From: Prevotella sp.
Lineage (GTDB): Bacteria; Bacteroidota; Bacteroidia; Bacteroidales; Bacteroidaceae
Length of the DNA stretch: 64,000 nucleotides
Assembly: GCA_017557405.1 (NCBI GenBank)
Contig: JAFYYV010000013.1
Span: forward strand, 50,577-114,576
Reading direction: 5' to 3'
In this document: piece after piece, positions 17,166 through 23,833 of the stretch
Layout of the letters: each line of letters starts with the position of its first letter
How positions within the stretch are numbered: position 1 is the stretch's first letter
The notes under the pieces: model-generated
What the model was told of the DNA's origin: nothing
The model's database searches: none
Seen by the model: only the letters and a program-made list of their open reading frames with translations
Position numbers and translations under genes: made by a program

Positions 17166-17963
17166 TTAGTCGTCCTCGATATTGCTCAATATCCGATCGT
17201 AGAACTGCTCAATGATGGTCAGCATCTCCTTGGGCAGGAACTGGTAGGCACGGTCGGAAATCTCCTCGGGAATCTCGTAGCAAGCCTCGGCGATGGAGCA
17301 GGCGATGGCAGCCTTCGTGTCGGTATCTCCTTGTGCCATAACGGCTTTGCGCAACGTGTCTTCGAAGTTCTCGGCGTCGATGAAGCAACGCAGGGCGAAG
17401 GGGACAGTCTCCTGACAAGTGGAATCGAAATGTCCGAGATCGCCCAATCGGTTGATGTCGCGCAGTGGTGGGAGTTTGTAACCGAAATTCTTCATCACGG
17501 CAACAGGAATCTCGTCTTTGATGATTCGCGTGGTGCGCAGCCAGTAGATGACGGTCGCCACACATTGAGCGCCTTTGATGCCTTCCGAATGGCAGTGGCT
17601 CACTTCAGCACTCATCTTGGCCTGCTGAAGCACCTCCTGGTAGTCGTTGAACAGCCATCCCACAGGGCTCACGCGCATGGCCGACCCATTGCCAAACGAA
17701 GCATGTGGGAGCGGATTGTCAGAATGGAGCCATTGCCAGAACATTCCTCCATATCCACCCTTGGGATCAGGGTAGCGGCGGCACCAATCGAGCAAGGATT
17801 CCTTGTAATCGCGCCCGTTCAAGATGGCGTCAGCAATGGCGACTGTGCAGATGGTGTCGTCTGTGAAGTCGCACGTGTCGGTGAAGAGCTCAAACCCTTC
17901 GGTGGGCTTCTCGTCGAACTCGAATCGAGATCCCACAATGTCTCCAATGATTGCTCCTAACAT
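17166..17963 (-). CDS. ADP-ribosylglycohydrolase family protein
   Basis: The 265-residue all-helical protein starts MLGAIIGDIVGSRFEF and has FTDDTICTVAIADAIL near residue 30-50 and MAQGDTDTKAAIACSIAEA near 220-240. These are the acidic metal-binding motifs of the DraG/ARH family, which removes ADP-ribose from proteins or hydrolyses ADP-ribose derivatives with a two-metal centre. SFGNGSAMRVSPVGWLF is another conserved block. It is cytoplasmic. It is convergent with dprA and separated from comF by a 100-base word repeat. No partner ADP-ribosyltransferase is seen nearby, so the substrate is unknown. Confidence 0.9.
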   Translation of the reverse strand: MLGAIIGDIVGSRFEFDEKPTEGFELFTDTCDFTDDTICTVAIADAILNGRDYKESLLDWCRRYPDPKGGYGGMFWQWLHSDNPLPHASFGNGSAMRVSPVGWLFNDYQEVLQQAKMSAEVSHCHSEGIKGAQCVATVIYWLRTTRIIKDEIPVAVMKNFGYKLPPLRDINRLGDLGHFDSTCQETVPFALRCFIDAENFEDTLRKAVMAQGDTDTKAAIACSIAEACYEIPEEISDRAYQFLPKEMLTIIEQFYDRILSNIEDD

Positions 17964-17969
17964 GATATT

Positions 17970-18074
17970 TTAGTTTATGAGTTTGTCAGTTTATGAGTTT
18001 ATAAGTTTGTAAGTTTTTCAGTTAATGAGTTTAGAGGACTTGTTAACTTAAGAACTCAGTAACTCACGAACTTG
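17970..18074. repeat. Word repeat tract (ATGAGTTTGTAAGTT type)
   Basis: About ten imperfect copies of a GAGTTTATGA/TAAGTTTGT word fill almost the whole gap between comF and the ADP-ribosylglycohydrolase. It ends with AACTTAAGAACTCAGTAACT. Confidence 0.7.
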
Positions 18075-18075
18075 T

Positions 18076-18777
18076 TTAGCTTTTCGTGAATCCCAACGAT
18101 AGGATGCTGACTCGGAAGGTGGCGGAGCGTTGCATCTCGCTGACGCACGAGCAGATGGTGGCACCTGTTGTCACCACGTCGTCCACGATGAGCAGATGGC
18201 GGTTCTCGATGGCGGCGGCATCAACCAGTTGGAAGGCGCCCTCCATGTTGTCCGAGCGTTCCAGTCGGCTTTTCTGCGTTTGGCTCTCGGTGTCGATGAT
18301 TCGCTTGACCACCTTGTCCATCAGCGGCAGTCCTGTCACCTCGCTGATGCCCCGTGCCAGTTCGCGACTTTGGTTGTAGCCTCTGCGGTGTTCTTTCTGT
18401 CGCGAGAGGGGGATGGGAACGATGCCGTCGATGTCGTTGAAGAACCCTTTGCGAGCGAACTCCTCGGCCATCATCTTGCCCATGAAGCCGCCTATCTCAG
18501 GTCGGTCGCGATATTTCATGTCGTAGATGATTCGGCTCGAGGGAGCTTGGGATTGATGGTTCATGAAGGCCGCACATCGTTCCACGTTTTCAATCCTGCC
18601 CCAGAAGAGTTTTGCCATCTCGTTCTCGTAAGGTTCGTCAATGTGGCTTGTTCGCGGCAGCTCACGGTTGCAGTCGGAGCACACCATTCCGTCGCCCAGT
18701 GCCACCCTCCTGCCGCAGACCACACACGCCTGGGGCGCCACCATATCCATCAGCCGTTGCCAGAAAGCTTTTATCAT
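18076..18777 (-). CDS. comF: ComF family phosphoribosyltransferase-like protein
   Basis: The 233-residue protein has an N-terminal four-Cys zinc finger (ACVVCGRRVALGDGMVCSDC) and a C-terminal phosphoribosyltransferase-type fold. The latter carries IPLSRQKEHRRGYNQSRELARGIS and the PRPP-loop motif LLIVDDVVTTGATI. ComF proteins are needed for DNA uptake in several naturally competent bacteria, although the biochemical role is unclear. With dprA nearby, the window holds two competence-associated genes, both of which are also widespread in non-competent strains. It is flanked on both sides by word repeats. Confidence 0.92.
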   Translation of the reverse strand: MIKAFWQRLMDMVAPQACVVCGRRVALGDGMVCSDCNRELPRTSHIDEPYENEMAKLFWGRIENVERCAAFMNHQSQAPSSRIIYDMKYRDRPEIGGFMGKMMAEEFARKGFFNDIDGIVPIPLSRQKEHRRGYNQSRELARGISEVTGLPLMDKVVKRIIDTESQTQKSRLERSDNMEGAFQLVDAAAIENRHLLIVDDVVTTGATICSCVSEMQRSATFRVSILSLGFTKS

Positions 18778-18786
18778 TTTTATTTA

Positions 18787-18818
18787 GAGGTAAGAGGTAA
18801 GCAGTAAGAGGTAAGAGA
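18787..18818. repeat. Word repeat (GTAAGAGGTAAGCAGTAAG type)
   Basis: Four imperfect GGTAAGA/CAGTAAGA words lie directly upstream of comF. Confidence 0.6.
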
Positions 18819-18841
18819 ATAGTCTTTTTCCGAGTCATTAG

Positions 18842-18881
18842 CCTCACCCCCGACCCCTCCCCCAAAGGGAGGGGGGAAGGG
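18842..18881. repeat. GC-rich palindromic repeat (REP-like)
   Basis: CCTCACCCCCGACCCCTCCC is followed by CCAAAGGGAGGGGG, giving a hairpin with CCCTCCC / GGGAGGG arms. A close copy lies inside the anti-sigma gene at 26107-26140. Confidence 0.7.
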
Positions 18882-18903
18882 ACATTAGTCTTTCCACTCC
18901 TTC

Positions 18904-18940
18904 TTTTTTAATTATTTAATTATTTAATTTTTTAATTTTG
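18904..18940. repeat. AT word repeat (TTTAATTATTTAATT type)
   Basis: Tandem TTTAATTA/TTTAATTTT words, the same family as at 20312, 20399, 25209 and 38836. Confidence 0.65.
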
Positions 18941-18949
18941 AGGGGGGCT

Positions 18950-19483
18950 TTAATCTTCCAACGCAAGTTGGATTACCTCCATCGTAAACCCTCTTCCGAG
19001 GGCGAACTTCATGAGTTTCACCCGCCGCTCGTAGTCGTTTTGTTCTTTGCTCTTTTCCGGGGAGGAAGGTTTCCTGTCCAGCTCGCGCGCCTTTTGTTGG
19101 ATGAGCGGGCGAAGCACGGCGAGATAGTCGTCTTCATCCACCTCGTCGAGCACTCGGCGGGCGATGTCCTCATCTACATGTTTCGCCCACAAAGCCTGCT
19201 CAATCTTCCGCCGACCCCATTTGTTGAACTTTATCTTGTCGTTCACGAAGAGACGGGTGAAGCGTTCATCGTCCACATAGCGATTCTCCACGAGCCGCTT
19301 CATGATGCGCGCCTGGGCTTCCTCTTCAATGCCCCACGTCCGCATCTTGGTCAGCAGCTCGCCCGTGCAGTGCTCTCCACGCGAGCAGAGAGTGGCCAAC
19401 CGCCGCAGTGCCTCGGCTTCGCTCATTTCCTTCGTGCCTCTTCCGTCTTCCATCTTGTAGTCTTGTTTTCTTCTTTTTCTCAT
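18950..19483 (-). CDS. recX: Regulatory protein RecX
   Basis: The start at 19483 gives 177 residues beginning MRKRRKQDYK. RecX modulates RecA filaments. The protein is helical throughout, with the recurring three-helix units of the family: LATLCSRGEHCTGELLTKM, IMKRLVENRYVDDERFTRLFV and FNKWGRRKIEQALWAKHV. It is basic and cytoplasmic. A TATTTTTG box (complement of 19485-19492) lies immediately before this ATG, which would leave almost no leader, so the real promoter may be further up or the transcript leaderless. A 23-residue upstream extension in frame has no family-like sequence and was not used. Confidence 0.9.
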   Translation of the reverse strand: MRKRRKQDYKMEDGRGTKEMSEAEALRRLATLCSRGEHCTGELLTKMRTWGIEEEAQARIMKRLVENRYVDDERFTRLFVNDKIKFNKWGRRKIEQALWAKHVDEDIARRVLDEVDEDDYLAVLRPLIQQKARELDRKPSSPEKSKEQNDYERRVKLMKFALGRGFTMEVIQLALED

Positions 19484-19534
19484 GCAAAAATAGGAAAAAT
19501 AATCCAAAAAGACGCATAAATCAAAAAAAATATA

Positions 19535-19542
19535 TACCTTTG
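19535..19542 (+). promoter_or_regulatory. -7 promoter box of tRNA-Arg
   Basis: TACCTTTG ends 12 bases before the tRNA, the expected distance. No -33 TTG is visible in the A-run upstream. Confidence 0.6.
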
Positions 19543-19554
19543 CACACTCCAAGG

Positions 19555-19626
19555 GCTCCCATAGTTCAATGGATAGAACAAGTCTCTCCTAAAGATTAGA
19601 TCCGAGTTCGATTCTCGGTGGGAGTA
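19555..19626 (+). tRNA. tRNA-Arg (anticodon CCU)
   Basis: A full cloverleaf can be drawn. The acceptor is GCTCCCA / TGGGAGT (first pair G-T), with D stem GTTC/GAAC and anticodon stem AGTCT/AGATT holding loop CTCCTAA (anticodon CCT at 19588-19590). The T stem is CCGAG/CTCGG and the discriminator is A. The CCA end is not encoded. It reads the rare AGG codon. Confidence 0.95.
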
Positions 19627-19646
19627 CACACTCTTGGTTTTTTGTT

Positions 19647-19654
19647 TATCTTTG
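19647..19654 (+). promoter_or_regulatory. -7 promoter box of pyrE
   Basis: TATCTTTG lies 32 bases before the pyrE ATG, between the tRNA end and pyrE. The -33 region would fall inside the tRNA 3' end, so pyrE may instead share the tRNA transcript. Confidence 0.5.
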
Positions 19655-19686
19655 CAGTCGTAACAACAAAAATCATATTGATAATC

Positions 19687-20319
19687 ATGGATAATCTGAA
19701 GAAAGCATTCGCATCGAAACTGCTGAAGATAAAGGCCATCAAGCTTCAGCCGAACAATCCTTTCACATGGGCAAGTGGGTGGAAATCGCCCTTCTATTGC
19801 GACAACCGCAAGACGCTCTCCTATCCCGACCTGCGCAACTATGTGAAGTTGGAGCTCGTTCACGCCATTCTCGACCGCTTCCCCGAGGTGGAGGCCATTG
19901 CTGGCGTTGCCACAGGAGCCATCGCGCAAGGGGCATTGGTGGCCGACGCGTTGAACCTGCCGTTCGTCTATGTGCGTTCGAAACCCAAGGACCACGGTCT
20001 GGAGAACCTCATCGAGGGCGAGCTGGAGCCAGGTGCGAAGGTGGTCGTCGTCGAGGACTTGATTTCCACGGGTGGCAGTTCGCTGAAGGCTGTTGAGGCT
20101 CTTCGCAAGGGAGGCAGCGAGGTCATCGGCATGGTGGCCAGCTACACGTATGGCTTCCCCGTCGCTCGCGAGGCTTTCGAGGCAGCAGGAGTGGAGCTCG
20201 TCACGCTGACCGACTACGAGCATGTGGTGGCTGAGGCTCTCGAGACCGGCTACATTGCCGAGAGCGATGTGCAGCTGCTCAACGATTGGCGCCGCGACCC
20301 GGCAAACTGGGAAAATTAA
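19687..20319 (+). CDS. pyrE: Orotate phosphoribosyltransferase
   Basis: The 210-residue cytoplasmic enzyme makes orotidine 5'-phosphate from orotate and PRPP in pyrimidine synthesis. The N-terminal FTWASGWKSPFYCDNRKTL is the typical orotate-binding start, GVATGAIAQGALVA follows, and the PRPP-binding signature VVVVEDLISTGGSS is intact. The ATG at 19687 is chosen because homology starts there; frames extending back into the tRNA are not meaningful. The last residues (WEN) and the stop are the beginning of an AATTAAAAAATTAAA word repeat, so the repeat directly abuts or forms the end of the gene. Confidence 0.96.
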   Translation: MDNLKKAFASKLLKIKAIKLQPNNPFTWASGWKSPFYCDNRKTLSYPDLRNYVKLELVHAILDRFPEVEAIAGVATGAIAQGALVADALNLPFVYVRSKPKDHGLENLIEGELEPGAKVVVVEDLISTGGSSLKAVEALRKGGSEVIGMVASYTYGFPVAREAFEAAGVELVTLTDYEHVVAEALETGYIAESDVQLLNDWRRDPANWEN

Positions 20320-20435
20320 AAAATTAAAAAATTATAGAATTAAAAAAATTTTCCCGCAAGCGACAGGGGCTGTTGGGCCTTGCCAGGCAAGCGTTGAGAT
20401 TTTAATTTTTTAATTATTGAATTTTTAAATTTTAC
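20312..20435. repeat. Inverted pair of AT word repeats around a GC-rich core
   Basis: AAAATTAAAAAATTAAAAAA (20312-20351) and its inverse TTTAATTTTTTAATTATTGA (20399-20434) flank about 47 GC-rich bases that include CAGGCAAGCGT. The pair could fold into a long stem after pyrE. It is followed directly by the GTG of the next gene. Confidence 0.65.
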
Positions 20436-20440
20436 AAAAG

Positions 20441-20854
20441 GTGGAAAGTAAATTTGAAAGCAGCATCCGGCAGATAGAGGCTCCGCAACAGACCGTTTAC
20501 AACACGTTGAGCAATCTGCAGAATCTGGAGAATGTGCGCGACCGACTGCCCGAAGGGAAGTTCAACGAGTTCGAGTTCGACAACGACTCGGTGGCCATCA
20601 GTGTGGCTCCCGTGGGCAAGATTGCCATGCGCATCATCGACCGTGAGGAGCCGAAGACCATCAAGTTCGAGTCGGTGGAGAGCCCCATGCCGTTCAACTT
20701 CTGGATTCAGTTGTTACCCGTGACGGAGACCACCTGCAAGATGAAACTCACGTTGAAGGCCAGTCTCAACCCGTTCCTCAAGAGCATGGTGCAGAAGCCG
20801 CTCTCCGAGGGCATCGAAAAGATTGCCGATGCGTTGCAAATGATACAGTATTAA
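20441..20854 (+). CDS. SRPBCC-fold small protein
   Basis: The 137-residue product starts at a GTG (20441) after AAAAG. The pattern IEAPQQTVYNTLSNLQNLENVRDRLP, a beta-rich middle (VAISVAPVGKIAMRIIDREEP) and a closing amphipathic helix (MVQKPLSEGIEKIADALQMI) are those of the START/SRPBCC helix-grip fold, which binds hydrophobic ligands in a central cavity. No signal peptide is seen, so it should be cytoplasmic. It lies between pyrE and argH with repeat tracts on both sides. The ligand is unknown; a shared operon with pyrE is possible but not shown. Confidence 0.82.
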   Translation: MESKFESSIRQIEAPQQTVYNTLSNLQNLENVRDRLPEGKFNEFEFDNDSVAISVAPVGKIAMRIIDREEPKTIKFESVESPMPFNFWIQLLPVTETTCKMKLTLKASLNPFLKSMVQKPLSEGIEKIADALQMIQY

Positions 20855-20861
20855 TAGGTGA

Positions 20862-20926
20862 TGGCGAATAGGTGTTAGGTGATGACAAATAACTAACACC
20901 CATCACCCAACACCCAACACCCAACA
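20862..20926. repeat. Hairpin-forming word repeat (ACACCCAACACCCAAC type)
   Basis: GGTGTTAGGTGATG pairs with CATCACCCAACACC (one mismatch), followed by two more CACCCAA words, just before the argH start. Confidence 0.65.
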
Positions 20927-20933
20927 AATAATT

Positions 20934-22280
20934 ATGGCTAACAAACTTTGGGCGAAAAACTTTGAGATCAACAAGGAGATAGAACGCTTCACGGTGGGAC
21001 GCGACCGTGAGATGGACCTCTATCTGGCTCCTTACGACGTGCTGGGCTCGATGGCCCACATCACCATGCTCGAGTCGATAGGCTTGCTGGGCGCCGACGA
21101 GCTGCCACAGCTGCTTGCCGCCTTGCGCGACATTCATGCACAGGCCGTGCGTGGCGAGTTCGAGATAGAGGAGGGCGTAGAGGACGTTCATTCGCAAGTG
21201 GAGCTGATGCTCACGCGCCGACTCGGCGACATGGGTAAGAAAATCCATAGCGGTCGCTCGCGCAACGATCAGGTGCTCGTCGACCTCAAGCTCTTCACGC
21301 GCCACGCCTTGCGTGAGACGGTTGATCAGGTGAAAGTGCTCTTCGACGAGTTGATTCAGAAGAGCGAGCAGTACAAAGACGTCCTGATGCCAGGCTACAC
21401 CCATCTGCAGATAGCCATGCCCTCCTCGTTCGGTCTTTGGTTTGGCGCCTATGCCGAGTCGTTGGCCGACGACATGCTCTTCCTGCAGGCCGCCTACAAG
21501 CTCACCAACCGCAATCCGTTGGGCTCGGCTGCCGGCTATGGCTCGTCGTTCCCACTCAACCGTCAGATGACCACCGACCTGCTGGGCTTCGACTCGATGG
21601 ACTACAACGTGGTCTATGCGCAGATGGGCCGTGGAAAGATGGAACGCAACGTGGCGTTCGCCCTCGCTTCTGTAGCTGGTACGCTGGCCAAGATGGCCTT
21701 CGACGCCTGCCTGTTCAACTCGCAGAACTTCTCGTTCGTGCGCCTGCCGAAGGAATGCACAACAGGTTCGAGCATCATGCCACACAAGAAGAATCCCGAT
21801 GTCTTCGAGCTGATTCGTGCCAAATCGAACAAGATACAGTCGCTGCCGCAGCAGGTGATGCTCATCATGAACAACCTGCCCGTAGGCTATTTCCGCGACC
21901 TGCAAATCATCAAGGAGGTTTTCCTGCCCGCGTTCGACGAACTGAAAGACTGCCTGCAGATGGCCGCCTACATCATCAACAAGATGGAGGTCGACGAGCA
22001 TATCCTCGACAATCCGATGTACGACCCCATGTTCTCGGTCGAAGAGGTCAACCGCCTGGCTGCCAACGGAATGCCCTTCCGCGACGCCTACAAGACCGTG
22101 GGCCTGCAGATTGAGGCTGGCACCTTCCAAGCCGACCACCACATCCATCACACCCACGAGGGGAGCATCGGCAACCTGTGCAACGACCGCATTAGCGCTC
22201 TCATGGACGATATCCTCGCCCAATTCCACTTCGAGCGTGTGGATGGGGCGGAAAGGAAACTGTTGGGCATTGAAGATTGA
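20934..22280 (+). CDS. argH: Argininosuccinate lyase
   Basis: The 448-residue cytoplasmic enzyme splits argininosuccinate into arginine and fumarate, the last step of arginine synthesis. Fumarase-superfamily signatures are present: VEDVHSQVELMLTRR, KIHSGRSRNDQV, and the flexible-loop signature GSSIMPHKKNPDVFELIRAK with the catalytic Ser. It starts MANKLWAKNFEINKEIERFTVGRD. The C-terminus LLGIED and its stop come from an ATTGAAGATTGATGATTGA-type repeat, so the very end is variable. It is not clustered with other arg genes; the upstream gap is a hairpin-forming repeat. Confidence 0.97.
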   Translation: MANKLWAKNFEINKEIERFTVGRDREMDLYLAPYDVLGSMAHITMLESIGLLGADELPQLLAALRDIHAQAVRGEFEIEEGVEDVHSQVELMLTRRLGDMGKKIHSGRSRNDQVLVDLKLFTRHALRETVDQVKVLFDELIQKSEQYKDVLMPGYTHLQIAMPSSFGLWFGAYAESLADDMLFLQAAYKLTNRNPLGSAAGYGSSFPLNRQMTTDLLGFDSMDYNVVYAQMGRGKMERNVAFALASVAGTLAKMAFDACLFNSQNFSFVRLPKECTTGSSIMPHKKNPDVFELIRAKSNKIQSLPQQVMLIMNNLPVGYFRDLQIIKEVFLPAFDELKDCLQMAAYIINKMEVDEHILDNPMYDPMFSVEEVNRLAANGMPFRDAYKTVGLQIEAGTFQADHHIHHTHEGSIGNLCNDRISALMDDILAQFHFERVDGAERKLLGIED

Positions 22281-22413
22281 TGATTGAAAGTTCCGATTAA
22301 GTGAGAGCAGAAGATAGCTTGTTTGCATTCTGCCGAGCGTGAGGAACTTCGCCCGAAAGGGCAACATTTTATATGATTTCACTATTTCACAATTTCATTA
22401 TTTTACGATTGAT

Positions 22414-23019
22414 ATGATGGAGAGGATTAATAAAATTGTCAAATTTTCCAATTGTAAAATCAATTGTATAATTGTAAATTGTATAATCGTAAATTGTCTC
22501 TTTCTCTCTTGTGGTGAAAGCCAATACGAATACAGTTCGCGGCGCAGCTACCTGGTGCTCGACAACGCGGTGCATCAAGATCCCACGCTTGCCGCAGCCA
22601 TGACCCCCTATAGTGGCGTGTTCGTTGCCATCACTCTTAAGAACAAGGGTGGCGCACAGTACTTCCAGTTCACCAGCAACCAGGGGCAGACCACCGAATC
22701 AATCTTCAACGCCATCGACCAGCGGCGCACCGTCCGACTCGGCATGAACGAAGGCCTCATTGTCGGCTACACCACGTGGAGCGACCTCACCTTCTACGCT
22801 TACGACCGCGAATGCCCCAACTGCTTCAACCCCGATGTCGTGCCCGTCCGTAGCAAAGCCCTCCAGATGTCCTCTTCCGGCATTGCCACCTGCTCCTCCT
22901 GCCATCGCAAATACGACCTGAACAGCGGCGGCATCATCGTCGAAGGCGACAAAGGCGACAAGCTCGTCCGCTACCGTGCTGGCACCACTGGCCCCTACGG
23001 AGTCCTCAATGTCAACTGA
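22414..23019 (+). CDS. Lipoprotein with paired CxxC (Rieske-like or zinc-ribbon) domain
   Basis: The start at 22414 (or 22417) gives about 201 residues. The signal peptide (KINCIIVNCIIVNCLFLSC) ends in a lipobox LFLSC, so a lipid anchor is predicted. Its hydrophobic core is encoded by a tandem AATTGTAAATTGTATAAT repeat, a striking case of a repeat acting as a signal sequence. The mature domain has YDRECPNC and ATCSSCHRKYDLNSGG about 30 residues apart, then a basic Gly-rich end. The spacing resembles a Rieske fold, but the second His of each Rieske pair is absent or displaced, so a structural zinc site is more likely. Function unknown. Confidence 0.78.
   Translation: MMERINKIVKFSNCKINCIIVNCIIVNCLFLSCGESQYEYSSRRSYLVLDNAVHQDPTLAAAMTPYSGVFVAITLKNKGGAQYFQFTSNQGQTTESIFNAIDQRRTVRLGMNEGLIVGYTTWSDLTFYAYDRECPNCFNPDVVPVRSKALQMSSSGIATCSSCHRKYDLNSGGIIVEGDKGDKLVRYRAGTTGPYGVLNVN
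22435..22498. repeat. Tandem AATTGTAAATTGT repeat in the signal-peptide region
   Basis: Five imperfect AATTGTA(AA/TA) words lie in frame within the start of the lipoprotein gene. A related tract at 22372-22412 is just upstream. Confidence 0.7.
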
Positions 23020-23650
23020 TTTAAACCTCGAAATACAAAGCCTTGGGAAACTTGCCAGAGCTAGAACGTTCAATTATCTTTTTCAATAGCTTTCAATTTG
23101 AAAGCACTTTTCAACCTTGTTTTTGGCACTCGATTTCTGCGTGTTTTCGTTCGAAATTGCTAAAAATCGCTCGTTTTTTGGCTCATTCGGCCAATTACCC
23201 CCTCATTTTTCACCTCGTTTTTTTACCACTTACGATTTGCAACCCCTACAATCAACTATACTCCTTCCACTTTTTTAACTTCAAACGAGAGGGCAAACTT
23301 TTTAGATAAAAATATAAAGTCCTCAGAATCAGGGGGGAAACACCAAAACGCAACATTGCAACTTTGCAACATTGCAACATTAAGGTGTTTCCAACTTTCC
23401 AAGATGAAAATTTGAGTTTTAAATTGACATATTTGATAGGGTGAAAATTAATGGAGTGTAATATTAGTAATTTTATTATAATATATATATATATTATAAT
23501 AACCTATAGTAGAGGAGGGCATTTTGCACATGTGGAAGGTGCTTAATGTTGCAATGTTGCAATGTTGCAAAATGCGCCCCATGCCTCTCTCAAATTATAT
23601 CTACACACTCGCAAAATTACCTTTTTTCGGCTAGTTTCATTGTGCCTCTG
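23020..23650. other. Non-coding AT-rich block
   Basis: Over 600 bases have no credible gene; an 88-codon frame at 23043 has a phenylalanine-rich composition and no signals. The block contains the 8-bp iteron-like arrays described separately and a long TATATATATATATTATAATAA stretch around 23485-23505. Confidence 0.6.
23350..23568. repeat. Inverted arrays of 8-bp units (GCAACATT) around an AT-rich core
   Basis: Four head-to-tail units GCAACATT, GCAACTTT, GCAACATT, GCAACATT occupy 23350-23381. Three inverted units AATGTTGC occupy 23545-23568. The 163 bases between are AT-rich and include a TA-dinucleotide run. Confidence 0.85.
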
Positions 23651-23738
23651 CAAAAGACTAGCAATGACCATCTCATTGCATAGCTTTGAGGTGGTTAAAA
23701 GCCATAAATGAGGCGGTCAAAGATGGCTTTTGGGGCTG
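23651..23738. repeat. Four 22-bp phased units upstream of the esterase promoter
   Basis: Units start exactly at 23651, 23673, 23695 and 23717. The third reads TTAAAAGCCATAAATGAGGCGG. The second contains TCATTGCATAGCTTTGA, the inverse of a sequence in the 46405 array. The array ends 22 bases before the TTG of the -33 element. Confidence 0.75.
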
Positions 23739-23760
23739 TAAAGATTTTTTACTGCCAAAT

Positions 23761-23791
23761 TTGGTGGTTTCAAATATTTTATGTACTTTTG
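23761..23791 (+). promoter_or_regulatory. Promoter of the CE1-type esterase
   Basis: TTG (23761-23763), 20 bases, then TACTTTTG (23784-23791): a full Bacteroidetes promoter 42 bases before the ATG. Confidence 0.8.
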
Positions 23792-23833
23792 CAATACGAA
23801 CAATTTATTATCAACTAATTCCTTATATCTAAA

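Noticed and set aside
20778-22382. 534-codon open frame on the minus strand opposite argH
   Set aside because: It is an antisense shadow of a well-supported argH; the composition is His/Val/Glu-rich with no domain and no start signal.
22840-22990. True Rieske iron-sulfur domain in the lipoprotein
   Set aside because: The motifs are CPNC and CSSCH rather than CxH and CxxH, so the ligand set for a Rieske cluster is not complete.
23043-23309. 88-codon frame in the non-coding block
   Set aside because: Phe-rich, no promoter or domain, and the surrounding sequence is repeat-rich and AT-rich.
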